This document shows, piece by piece, positions 38,111 through 49,461 of a DNA stretch of 64,000 nt; within the stretch, counting starts at the first letter, position 1, and each line of letters begins with the position of its first letter. Where the stretch lies: the NCBI GenBank assembly GCA_009617715.1, contig VTFK01000023.1:744001-808000 (forward strand), in the 5' to 3' direction. Origin of the DNA: Plectrocnemia conspersa (taxonomy: Eukaryota > Arthropoda > Insecta > Trichoptera > Polycentropodidae). A model generated the notes under the pieces. It worked only from the letters and a program-made list of their open reading frames with translations, was not told where the DNA came from and did not search any database. The translations under genes and the position numbers were made by a program.

Positions 38111-38769
38111 AACATACAACGAATGAAATATTAGTATTGATATCAAACATTTTAAATACAGGTAAATTTGATATAAAATAACGCAAATAAACATGCTACT
38201 TGCTTAGAAGAAAATTTTTATTAAAATATAATATACATGTATCGGAAAATAGTTTTTGGGAAATTGTAAAAAAAAAAATTAACGTTACTTAACGACAAAA
38301 TTTTACATAAATTCTGTTTGAAGGCAAACTCTTAATAGACACAACAAACAAAAATAAAACAAATACATTCGAATCACGTATTTTATGTTTTAAGAGAAGA
38401 GGGAATAGAAAGACATTATTTGTTAGGGGTGAAGACCATATATAATATTTTATGGGGTCTTATGGCATACAACTAATATTTTTTTGATCAATAAAACAAT
38501 AGATCAAATTCAATATTTTACACGTTTATATCGGTGGAAGAGAGTTAATAATTAGGTGGAGATTAAAAGACACATATGCATATTTTAAGCAGAATCCTTA
38601 GTAGTAACTATACAACATTTTATCTAAGATTGAGTAGGGTTTTCACAATAACGTTTAGAAATGATGCAAACGACAGTGGTATGGCATATAACATATTTTA
38701 TTAATTATTAATTAATATCTAATATGTACGATCTAACTCGATTTCAATTATTCATAACGATATTCATCA
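38111..38769. other. AT-rich DNA
   Basis: Nothing recognised. Confidence 0.45.
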
Positions 38770-38890
38770 ATGACATTAAAATTAAAATTGCAAAATAATT
38801 ACTAATTCCGATATTCCAGACACAATATAAAATTAAAAATACTAGGGTTCATTTTGTATAAAAATCCAGGTCTTTCAGGAAATTAAAATT
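38770..38890 (-). repeat. SINE-B tail fragment
   Basis: The reverse complement of about 38795-38825 reads TGTCTGGAATATCGGAATTA followed by GTAATTATT, the tail word of SINE-B. The tRNA-like head is not clear in this copy. Confidence 0.55.
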
Positions 38891-39470
38891 ATGTATATGA
38901 TGCTGATTGAAATTTATAAATCATCCACACGCCTAAAATTACACAAAAGTCACATAAACTTCGAAAAAACAGTAGTATAGAAGTAGTAAGAAAATATTTG
39001 GGAAACCAATTTAAAACCTTATTTTGGCAAAGTCCTGATTTTAATATAAACGAGCTTCTATAAAAACCCTTAAAATAATTATTTAAAATTCTTAAAAAAA
39101 ATTGCTTCCATATTTTAGGTAACAACAACAGCAAAAATATTTAAAAGTGGGTGTAAAATATTTATATGTAAATTATAGGCAAATGTTGGACAAATAAAAA
39201 AATATAAGTTGTTTTTTAAACATAGATGAGATAAGGGGGCCTTTATTTTGGACATCAGTGTACATTTAATATTTGTGGCAAAAGCAATTGTATTGTAATA
39301 TTTTTTTTATTATTGATATCCATTTGACACATGTATATATTATATTAGGATGAAAATTATTTAAATAAGCACACTAGATTGCATCTGGGACGATTTTTTA
39401 ATTATATTCAACTTTAAAGCCAACGTTGAAAGATCAGTTTCAAAACTTTGCACTTGATAATAGAAAATGT
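38891..39470. other. AT-rich DNA
   Basis: An 81-codon minus frame (38889-39134) is AT-driven and unrecognised. No other feature. Confidence 0.4.
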
Positions 39471-40029
39471 TTATTTCAGTCTTTCAGTCTGATAAATTTT
39501 TCAAATTTTTATTATGGTGTTTTCATATTGTGATTCAGTCTGAAAATACCTTGAAATATTATCAAAAGCAAGCTTACAAAAATAAAATATTTTCCTGAAT
39601 ATAATTTAACAGATTTGTATTGTAGTGTTACTTTTAAAAGATGTAGAAATATACATATATTATCAATATAATAAATAAGCTAAAAATATAGATAATTTTT
39701 TTGACTAAAATGTAATAGATTTATATTGTGGTGTTACCTTTAATATGTATGCAAATATATTTACAGATATTATCAGTATAATAATAATGGACAAAAAAAT
39801 TAATATCGTTTTGACTCAGATTTAATATATTTGTATTGTGATGCTACTAATAAGAAGTACACAAAAATACCTACTGATATTAGCAATAATATTACTTGAA
39901 AAAATAGAATCTTTATTTAACTGATAGATCTAACAAATTTTTTATTGTGATGCATTTAATAAGAACTATGCAAATATAAGCTTTTAACAAAGATTTGACA
40001 TATGTTTACCTTAGTGTATCTGTAGCTAT

Positions 40030-40500
40030 TGTGGCGACCACACACGATTAAATAGGTATTATTTTCAAAACTTGCGTTAATTTAACCAAAATGAACATCC
40101 ATCAACAAAGAAACGAAAAAATAGCGTAAAGGATGCACTACACAAAAGCCCTCGTTACGACCAGAAAAAGTAGCACGCAAGTGTTCGTACTGTAAATATT
40201 CTCCGTCATTGAGAGAAGATTTCTTTGTTACGAAACGGTCACAGATATAATATTTATTACACCGGATGCACAAGATACGAACTTGGACAATGCCCATCAA
40301 GCGAATGTCGCTTTCTATAGTCGTATATCTATTTTGTCGTTCTAAGAAGCGACTGCAGCGATTGACTGGATGATCGCTGCATAATTGTGATCGATCAGCA
40401 AGCTTAACAGCCCCGGACACTTAAGCCTGGACTCCGATGAGAAGAAGGCAATCACCAGCAGCCATTTGAAAAGACCAGTAAACGTCCTCCATACGATATA
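40030..40500 (+). repeat. LTR-like dispersed repeat R2, copy 2
   Basis: 40230-40490 matches 31071-31420: TTTGTTACGAAACGGTCAC, TTCTAAGAAGCGACTGCAG, ACTTAAGCCTGGACTCCGAT. Upstream, TGTGGCGACCACAC at about 40030 also looks like an LTR start but has no counterpart at 31 kb. The 112-codon minus-strand frame at 40082-40420 is not conserved in the other copy, so I do not call it a gene. It lies inside the tandem array described around it. Confidence 0.55.
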
Positions 40501-40535
40501 TTAATACATATATTATCAATATATGTATTAATAGA
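40499..40535. repeat. AT-rich perfect inverted repeat
   Basis: ATTAATACATATA and TATATGTATTAAT flank a TTATCAA centre. It sits at the right junction between the inserted repeat R2 and the tandem array. Confidence 0.7.
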
Positions 40536-41000
40536 GTTAAAAAATTAGGTTTATCTGAGATTAAAGAGGTTTTTATTGTGGTGTGACATATAATAAGTAT
40601 GCAAATATATATTTATAATATATAAAGATATTATTAATAAATTTCTTATTGTGAAGTTACTAATAAGAAGTATGCAAATATATCTATAGATATTATCCAT
40701 ATATTAAACATACTTAAAAAATAGAATCTCTTCTTGACTGATAGATTTGACAGACTTTTATTGAAGTCTTACTTATAAGAAGAATGCAAATATACTGACA
40801 AATATTATTGATGTAAGAATTGAGCTTAAGAAAATAGAATCTCTTTCTGATTGATAGATTTGACAATTACATACCTGCATATATAATAATATCAATATAC
40901 TTGGTAAGTTTAAAAAAATATTACTTCTTTTTGATTGATAGATTTGACAGATTTTTACTGTGGCGTTACTTATAAGATACAATCAATATATTTAGTAAGC

Positions 41001-41440
41001 CTAACAAAATAAATTTACACCAAATTTCTACAATTATATATCCTTTTTAATATACATATAATACATATATATAAGACAACGAGAATTCTCCATTGTTACT
41101 AATAATTCGCTAGCCACATAGAATAATTCATTATATCTAATTTAGATATCGCATGATTGGCAGTTTTCAGTCGCTATCTAGATAGGCAAACATAATTATA
41201 ATAATACGATACATTTTCTAGAAATAGCTTCAATAAAAAACAGTTTACATTCAAAGTAAATATACAATATTATATTATTGTTATTGAAACGAAACATAAA
41301 CACTTAAAAAACGATCCACGTGGAACTTAATAAAACATGCGTTGATCGCTTGAGATTTTCTTTAGGTATTAAATATTTATTATTACAACACATTCCTATG
41401 TAAGAGTAAGTTACACAAGACCCTTTTTTTCTCTCGCTCA
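41001..41440. other. AT-rich DNA
   Basis: Nothing recognised. Confidence 0.45.
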
Positions 41441-42260
41441 AGTGTTCTCTTTCGACCCTCTGCGTCTATAATGTCAATATGTACTTCCGAATCCGAACCA
41501 AATAACACTAGTGAGAAAATTGTATCAACATCATATGTATATGTATATTGATTTGACAGATGAGTCTAAAATTAGAATCTATTTTTGGAATAAAGTATGC
41601 CGTATATTATATACATATGTATATATTTATATTCCAGCTTTAATCTCTATTTTGCTAATTGAGATTATGGACGTCGAGCATTAATGTCCGTTGTCATTAC
41701 AACAATATGGTGTGCCGTTTCAATGTTTTCCCTAGTCTAGTCCAAAATGTCTATGCATACTTATACATGCAGGATCTGTATCTCTTCACTCCTAAAATCC
41801 GATTTACATCTTGAAAAGCAAAGCGTCGCTCTCTATAGTTATACAACGTTTCTCATCAAGTTAGGGAATCTTCTATTGTAAGCAACTCCGGCATACGTAA
41901 ACACAATCCGGCTATACACAGAGGACGCATTATTATTTTTCGAGCCGGAGTTCAACCGTCAGTTTATCACTTAAACTCGGGCCATTCGACATCAAGTAAA
42001 TATTTACCATCGCCTACGTCTCTCGGTATCGATTGATAGTCGCCAAGTCCACGCGCCATATGGCCGCTCTTGGTACATTCTTATATTTATATTATGTACT
42101 GTATATAGGGACACTCTCTCTTGAAGGGGTCAGGGACGCTAAACCGTTAAAGAGCCACTATTAAAATCCGAACGGGTGCCGTAACAATCAATTTTGTGTT
42201 CAGGAACGTTGATTAATAACGCGGTGTGGGTGATTAGATGGAATCGTAGAGGAACATTAT
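41441..42260. promoter_or_regulatory. GC-richer patches, candidate cis-regulatory elements
   Basis: Two patches (about 41640-41760 and 41820-42260) with CpG words and TATGGCCGC at 42060. No frame worth calling. The second patch lies between very AT-rich flanks. Confidence 0.25.
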
Positions 42261-43679
42261 TGGAACATTCCTAAGGTGTCTCGTATTTCAATTGAGGCTA
42301 GTAGCATACACGAAGAATGTATGTATATTAAATATATTTCAGCGATTACGAACCTTCTTTCGCATATGAATCAAAAATCAATTCAAAATTTTGTAACGAA
42401 AAATCGAGAGTTTTCTTTTAAAAATCAATGTATATATATTTATATTAATAATAATAAGAACAGCATAAATATACATTTATTGTTGCATTGAACTCTAATA
42501 TTTATCTTTAAATCAAAATGCTGGTTGCTTATATGATCTTTTATTTATTAAAAAGTAAATTTAATCGGTCACGAAAACCCGACGAAATATTGCGCATTTC
42601 CAACTGCGTATACGATTAAGTTATTATAATATATTAGTGGGGGGAACAATTGTTAGCGGTGTGGGAAAGGATTCTGCGTTGAATAAACAAGAAAGATAAA
42701 TATGGTCACAAGTTGGGACAATTAAGAGCAGAATAAATAATTACACAAGGGATTAAAGGGGTGATCTGGGAGATAAATCGAATTCGTGCGTGTTTTGATG
42801 GTATTTGTATTATTGCACGTGGGAGTGTGTGGATGATGCGAATTTTATCGGGCTTGTCAAACTGTGTATGAATTTACTATTATAAAAAAAATGTTATACC
42901 ATAAGGACATTCGATTATATACTACATATTGCTATAAAATAACCGAGTTTCAATATATTGATACGAATCTTTTTATATAATATTCAGCAAATTCACGTAT
43001 CGCTTCGATTCCGGCACAATCGTTTTTGCGCAGTTTATTTTGCTATTATTCATTTTTTCGCCGTTGTAGCTTTTTTGCAATCATGGTCCATAACAGATGT
43101 TGACATCGTTTTGTATTGATTTCACGCTCACATTTTTGCTACGGCGACAACTTGCCAGACACAAAGACTTGTATTATATAGTATCGATATAGGTCTCTCA
43201 TTAAATTGGCTGTTCTCTCAAAGGCTAAATTGTCGACATGCCACTAACAAAGACCATATAAATTGCAAACGCTAGTTTGATAGTTGTAAGTGAGCAATTA
43301 AAATGATTTATTATATAAAAGTTACTTTTACAAATGAAATGGTTCAATAACTAAAAATGTATTAAGTATGGACAGATAAGCGCATTGTTTTACAATAAAA
43401 AGTAAAATAAAGTAGCCATTTTAAATGCATATTCTATACCTTGAATATTTAAAATCGATGACGACAATACATCGCACATATTTACATATGTTTATTGATG
43501 ACGGGGTTTCATAAACGAGAAAAAGTAGTGCATAGAAATATTATTACACTATTTTATTTCGTGTATATAAATATCAAGGACAGTAAATCTGTACCTATCA
43601 CTTTGGCGTTTTGAGTAGTTAAATTATGCGATAATAAAGTCATAAAAACAATCTAGCTGTGTAGAAAACGCATCATGCA
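42261..43679. other. AT-rich DNA with a mild patch at 43000-43260
   Basis: Chance frames only. The mild patch contains TATCGCTTCGATTCCGGCAC near 42999 and GCTACGGCGACAACTTGCC near 43138. Confidence 0.4.
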
Positions 43680-43900
43680 AAATAGATCAGTGGTATAGTC
43701 CTATATATTCCCAACATACTTTAGCTTAAAGCACATAAGAACCTTGGTGCTTTTTTTTAAATTTTAACTGTGTCTGGAAAATCAGAATTTGTGGTTTTTA
43801 TATTATCATATTATAGTTTCCTAGATTTTACTAATCTCATGGATGATTATTGTGATAAACAAAATCGAATTAAGCCTTGCATTGTGACATCTATGAAAAT
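43680..43900 (+). repeat. SINE-B copy, decayed
   Basis: GATCAGTGGTATAGTCC near 43685 is A-box-like, and TGTCTGGAAAATCAGAATTT at 43771 is the family tail word. It is followed by GATGATTATTGTGATAAACA and AATTAAGCCTTG, which align with ATAAATATTGTGATAAATAA and AATTAAGCTAGG of the copy at 46.2 kb. Confidence 0.6.
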
Positions 43901-43920
43901 AGTATATTAATGTCACTTAC

Positions 43921-43954
43921 TTCTCGATCCCGCGTTTTTACGCGGGATCGAGAA
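43921..43954. repeat. Perfect 14-bp stem hairpin, GC-rich
   Basis: TTCTCGATCCCGCG (43921-43934) and CGCGGGATCGAGAA (43941-43954) are exact inverted copies around a TTTTTA loop. Such a GC-rich stem is exceptional in this AT-rich context. It sits exactly at the left border of the LINE relic that follows. A terminator, a fold-back scar or an RNA structure are possible readings. Confidence 0.9.
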
Positions 43955-44600
43955 TGAAATACCTCAGCTGGAGTACCTCAGGGAAGTTTGCTCGGACCGT
44001 TTCTCTTTATATTATATACGAACGATATCCCAAAAATCAAAAATACGCGTTTATCTATGTACGCCAATGATACAGCTAATTAAACTAATGATTGGTCTTA
44101 AACCAATCGCGAATAAAATACGAAAATATTTTGAGAAGTAGAACATTAAAATACAGAGAATTAAAAAATCAAATATTTTTACAAAACATAAGACAAACTC
44201 TTAAATGCAGAGGGAAATAACGTCAAATGGAAAACAAGCGTTAAATACATGGGATTACACCTGGACTCAAACTTGAATTAAATAAACATATTTTGGAACT
44301 TTGCTCTAAAGGGCTTGCCTTTATTGCGGCCTTTAGACTAAGATTCAATATAAAAAGCGCGCTATAAAAAAATATTTGGACCCATTTTACAATTGCCTGT
44401 TCGGTTTGTAGTAACATTATTAATACTATCATTCAAGTCATTCAAAACAAAGCTATACAAATAGTATATAATACACATATTTTTATACAAATCTTAAGAA
44501 TTGCATAATAACCAACAAAAGAATAAAGTAATTTTCATACCTAAAAATATCTCGCATAAGTACAAAATGCTAAAACACATATTTCTTTAGATGCTAAAGA
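43955..44600 (+). pseudogene. Jockey-like LINE reverse transcriptase relic
   Basis: Plus strand: [20 protein letters not shown] at about 43968-44028 is the motif-B region of a Jockey-type reverse transcriptase. MYANDTAN at 44057-44080 is motif C with the catalytic YADD changed to YAND. VKYMGLHLDSNLN at about 44240-44278 is motif E-like (KYLGxxLDxxL). Intact enzymes copy the element RNA at the target site. Stops and frameshifts between these landmarks, and loss of a metal-binding aspartate, show it is dead. The 5' part is missing. Confidence 0.8.
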
Positions 44601-44929
44601 CAACATTTTAATAATTCCAGTTTTTCAATGAAATTAAATTTATTAAATTATCACTAAATTTACTGTTTTTTTTTGTTTTTTTTCCTGCATTTTTATTTTC
44701 TTAACTTTTTCCTCAAATTATAACTACAAATGTTCTGTTTTAAATTATTATTTTTTTTATTAAATTTAGCTAATAACTAATTGTAAACATAAAAAGCTTA
44801 TAAGTCAATAACATGTATATTATATTTATTTAGTATGTCTGTAAAATTATTTATATTATTGAAATAAACGTTTTTAAAAAAATGACACTTATTTACAGAC
44901 TCATTTTCAATTTACTATATGTCTATATT
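44601..44929. other. AT-rich DNA, probable LINE 3' remnant or flank
   Basis: Poly-T and A/T runs without recognisable content. Confidence 0.4.
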
Positions 44930-45000
44930 ATTTACTCCATTGTAACGCATTGGGCTAACGCCTGCTAAGTTATAAAAGAAGGGTAACACTAAATAATAAA
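44930..45000 (+). repeat. SINE-A tail fragment
   Basis: CATTGTAACGCATTGGGCTA and ACGCCTG match the tail of SINE-A (reverse complement of 62928-62955 and 765-795). No head is visible. It may alternatively be the 3' end of a partner LINE that shares its tail with the SINE. Confidence 0.6.
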
Positions 45001-46015
45001 TTTATAAATATTACCACAAAGTATTAAATTTAATTTAGATAATTCATTGCTAACTCACTATTCCAAATGCGTTTATTATCCTAATTTTATAAATATAGTA
45101 ATTATCGTAAAAGGCCTTATTTTATAGTTTCTCTATTTTATTTAGTTGCCAATTAAAATACATAGTTGTAATAATTAAACTATACAACAATGGGTTCAAT
45201 AAATTGAATCGGCAGATCTAAGAACGGTCGAAAAACTTTTAGACAAATGTGCAGTCGTGAGAATCCAAATAAGATGCTATTAAATTATAAATCTTTTTGT
45301 GTGGTGCCATCCTTTACGATTTGTCTTGTTTCCTTAACAATGGATGATCATTTTGGTCACAGTAAAATAACGCGAGTTTTAAAAATAAGACCCTCAGTTT
45401 AATTTATTTTAAATATTCTAGTATTTTGTCAAATAAGCGTACCAAATTATATATTTGTTAAGAAATATAATTTTACTGATAAGAGAAGTGAAATCATAAA
45501 CGATATATTTGATATATTTTAAGATTTAGTTGCTTACTATTAACCTGAAAATATTCACGGACTTTTGGCTCAACGACAATACGTCCACGACAAAAGATCT
45601 AGCCGACTAAAGCTACAGTCAACCAGTGATCCACACAACTACAATACATCCATAAACAAAATTTAAAAAATGTTTTTTTAGGAGAGAGCATTCACAGAAA
45701 TCGATGTATCGAGGGGTGATGGAAATTTTAATGTTGTTATTTCAGACTACTATATATTATATAAATGGAAGCCAATTAAATAAAATACAAAGCTTATTGT
45801 AGGGGTGTAGAATTTTTTAAATAAAAATGTAACTTCATAATTATACAAAAACATACACGCTACTAAAATATCATTAAACTTTATATTCACTTAACTATGA
45901 ATTTTTAATTTGCGCGATTTAATAATTACAAAATAATAATTCATATTAATTTGTAAATTTCTGAATATTTTTTATATGTAATGGCCGTAATGTTGTTAGA
46001 TCTAATGTCATATGG
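45001..46015. other. AT-rich DNA
   Basis: A somewhat richer piece at 45545-45660 (CAACGACAATACGTCCACG) is unassigned. No gene. Confidence 0.4.
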
Positions 46016-46225
46016 AACAATAGTAGGCTAGATATTTAGTCGTTAAGCACCAAAAAGTTCTGGGTTCGAATCCCATTGTATCTTAGTGTTTTATTATACT
46101 TTTTGTGTCTGAGAGATCAAAATTAGTAATTTTTATTTAATTATAATTCTTAAGTGTACCCAGATTTACCTAAAATCACAGATAAATATTGTGATAAATA
46201 ATTAAAATTAAGCTAGGTCGTACAT
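46016..46225 (+). repeat. SINE-B copy with clear B box
   Basis: TAGGCTAGATATTTAGTCG (A-box-like) at 46024 and GGTTCGAATCC (B box) at 46063-46073 are followed by the tail word TGTCTGAGAGATCAAAATTA at 46106 and by GTGATAAATAATTAAAATTA. This copy supports a tRNA origin for the family. The spacing between boxes fits an internal RNA polymerase III promoter. Confidence 0.65.
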
Positions 46226-46273
46226 ATTAATTATTATGAATTTTCTATTAATGAGATACTTTTAGCTAATAGA

Positions 46274-47400
<1,127 letters not shown>

Positions 47401-47865
47401 CCAAGTCGTACCAAGCTCAGATATATAAATATTTATGATGAAAAGAGCTTGTGTGGCATAATAATCAACAATATTAAACAAAAAAGATGCTTTAAGAACT
47501 GGTGTAAACCATATGTACTTCCACTAACATAAATTAGTTCGAATAAACTGTTTTAAATTAAGCTTATTTTTTTTATCTTCTATGTTAACAATCAGAGTTC
47601 TATGCTACAAACCAGGTGTTGATTTCATCAAAGCATCATTCATCGCCGTTTCTACGAAAGAAGTATTTTCCGAAAAATTGCCTTTTTAAAATAAAGAAAA
47701 ACTCATCATGTTACTTTTCTTAGAAAGAAAGTAATTATTTTGCGTGTAAAATAAACTCATTATTAGAGAATTTTTATTGCCTCATATAAATGACCAGCTC
47801 TATATTCATTAATCATCATGATATACAACCGTAACATTACGAAAATCTAGGTAAACACAATCGAA
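47401..47865. other. AT-rich DNA
   Basis: Nothing recognised. Confidence 0.45.
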
Positions 47866-47960
47866 ATTATAATTATATAATAATCACTAATTCCAATCTT
47901 CCAGACACGATAAAAATTGAAAAGCATTTAGGACCATATGAAAGTCAAATCCAGATTTTT
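47866..47960 (-). repeat. SINE-B tail fragment
   Basis: The reverse complement of 47884-47910 reads CGTGTCTGGAAGATTGGAAT followed by TAGTGATT, the family tail word. Confidence 0.55.
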
Positions 47961-48534
47961 CATGTCAATAGTTAAAGATACAATACATAAACTACACATA
48001 ATACTTAGCAGGTTATTTTTAGGAGATATAGAACTATGTATTTTATTTTTAATTTTAAAAACAATCTTTATTTTTAAGCGTTTTTATTTACTAGGCGATT
48101 AATAAAGATATTTTTTACGATTTAAATATAATAAGCATTTTGATTTGGTTTTTTCTATACGTTCTCGTTCGTTTGATATCGTTTATTTTATTTGTATCGT
48201 TTTTCTACTCCTTTACTTTGATTAAATAAATAAAAATATATATGTAATAAGGCCTGTATTTATTGGATAAATAATTTTGTTTAACTTTGGGTATATAATA
48301 CCATTAATTACAAATTGCCATTATTTGAACAAGCAATAATTACTAATCAATTTTAATATAAAATGTTATGTTTTTTAATTAATATTAAGTCATCTAAATA
48401 ATCTGAATAGTATTTAAGTAATTATTAAAAAAAATGGTTTAGTCATATCACTATATTGAGTTAATAGTGGCGATCAGAGCTTTGCTGACCGTTTGTTTAA
48501 AAGCTACTGGTAGTAGTGTTTCTTTTCAAAATAA
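47961..48534. other. AT-rich DNA
   Basis: Nothing recognised. Confidence 0.45.
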
Positions 48535-49230
48535 AATAAAATATTGATTTTTAATTCTTCAAAAAATTCGAAAAGTACAGTTTAAAACAAGTAATAGTTT
48601 AAATTCACAGCTGCATTAAGAGCAGGTAGTGAAAAAAGAGAAATGGATTATTTATTGAAACATCAAAAAATATGAGTGTTATGATCGACTCTAGGAATTA
48701 TGATTAGAAAACATTTAGTTTTGTCTTCCTTGATTATTTTCTGGTCAACAAAAAAAAATGGAAAGAAAATATAAATGGCTCAAGAATGATAAAATTATGA
48801 TTTTTAATTTCTCAAATATCAAAGGTTTTTTGTTAAAATTGCAATTTATAAAAACGATTTTTTTCAATGCTTTAAAAAATTAAAAATGTAATTAAAGTAA
48901 TAGTCGAAAAAATAGATTTCCGATTAAAACTCTAAAAGGACTGTTTAACGTTTTATAGTCGAATCTAGGAATTACGATTATAAAACATTTAGTTTTGTCT
49001 TCCTTAAGCATTTGCTGGTCGACAAAAAAATTAGAGTGAAATGGTAAGTGAATCATGTATGATTCAATTATGTATAATAATTATATATTATACCAAAACA
49101 GTGATTTCTCATTTCTCAAAAAGTCTCATCAAAGATTTTTTGAAATGGTTAAATAACTAAAAAATGTAATTTAAAATTACCTTTGCTGGTCAACAAAAAA
49201 ATGACATAATAATGACTATATTATGTAGAG
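48535..49230. repeat. Tandem repeat, period about 260 bp, 2.5-3 units
   Basis: CTAGGAATTATGATTAGAAA and ACATTTAGTTTTGTCTTCCT at 48701-48740 recur with few changes at 48964-49003, and the CTGGTCAACAAAAAAA word occurs at about 48751, 49014 and 49188. GATTTTTAATT-type starts lie at about 48545, 48800 and 49100. Part of the unit (48585-48650) also resembles 30255-30320. The array lies immediately beyond the 3' end of the LINE at 49.3 kb. Confidence 0.7.
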
Positions 49231-49334
49231 TGGTTATATATCAAAATAAAATAAAATTTTCATGAAATGTTTTTTTTTCTGAATTAAATATTTTTTTTAT
49301 TTTTTTTTTATTTTTATTTTTTCGATTAAATTAA

Positions 49335-49378
49335 GACCATCGTGGCCTAACAGGTTACCCCAATGCGCCACGATGGTC
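49335..49378 (-). other. LINE 3' hairpin
   Basis: GACCATCGTGGC (49335-49346) and GCCACGATGGTC (49367-49378) are exact inverted copies around a 20-base loop. The equivalent of this structure is present but eroded at 51818-51861. In several LINE clades the reverse transcriptase recognises a 3' stem-loop of the element RNA, so this is a candidate recognition structure; that role is inference here. Confidence 0.75.
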
Positions 49379-49461
49379 GAAAGCAAATTATAAATTTATA
49401 AAACATAAAAAAACGTATATATATAAATAAATATAACAATACTTAAACATAACAAAAAAAA

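Larger units (their letters stand above)
39471..41000. repeat. Diverged tandem array, period about 110 bp, interrupted
   Basis: A recurring unit starts with ATTTGTATTGTRGTGTTAC and contains AAGTATGCAAATATA, a GATATTATC word, AAAATAGAATCTCTT and TGATAGATTTGACAG. Unit starts lie at about 39613, 39719, 39829, 39938, 40570, 40641, 40754 and 40951, so spacing is near 110 bases where undisturbed. Roughly 0.55 kb of unrelated sequence (about 40010-40560) separates the left and right halves. It looks like an old minisatellite split by a later insertion. Confidence 0.75.

Noticed and set aside
40082..40420. 112-codon minus-strand frame
   Set aside because: Lies in an LTR-like repeat and is not conserved in the other copy at 31 kb.
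39471..41000. CRISPR-like array
   Set aside because: Units are diverged ~110-bp tandem repeats without short identical repeats separated by unique spacers, and the DNA is eukaryotic in character.
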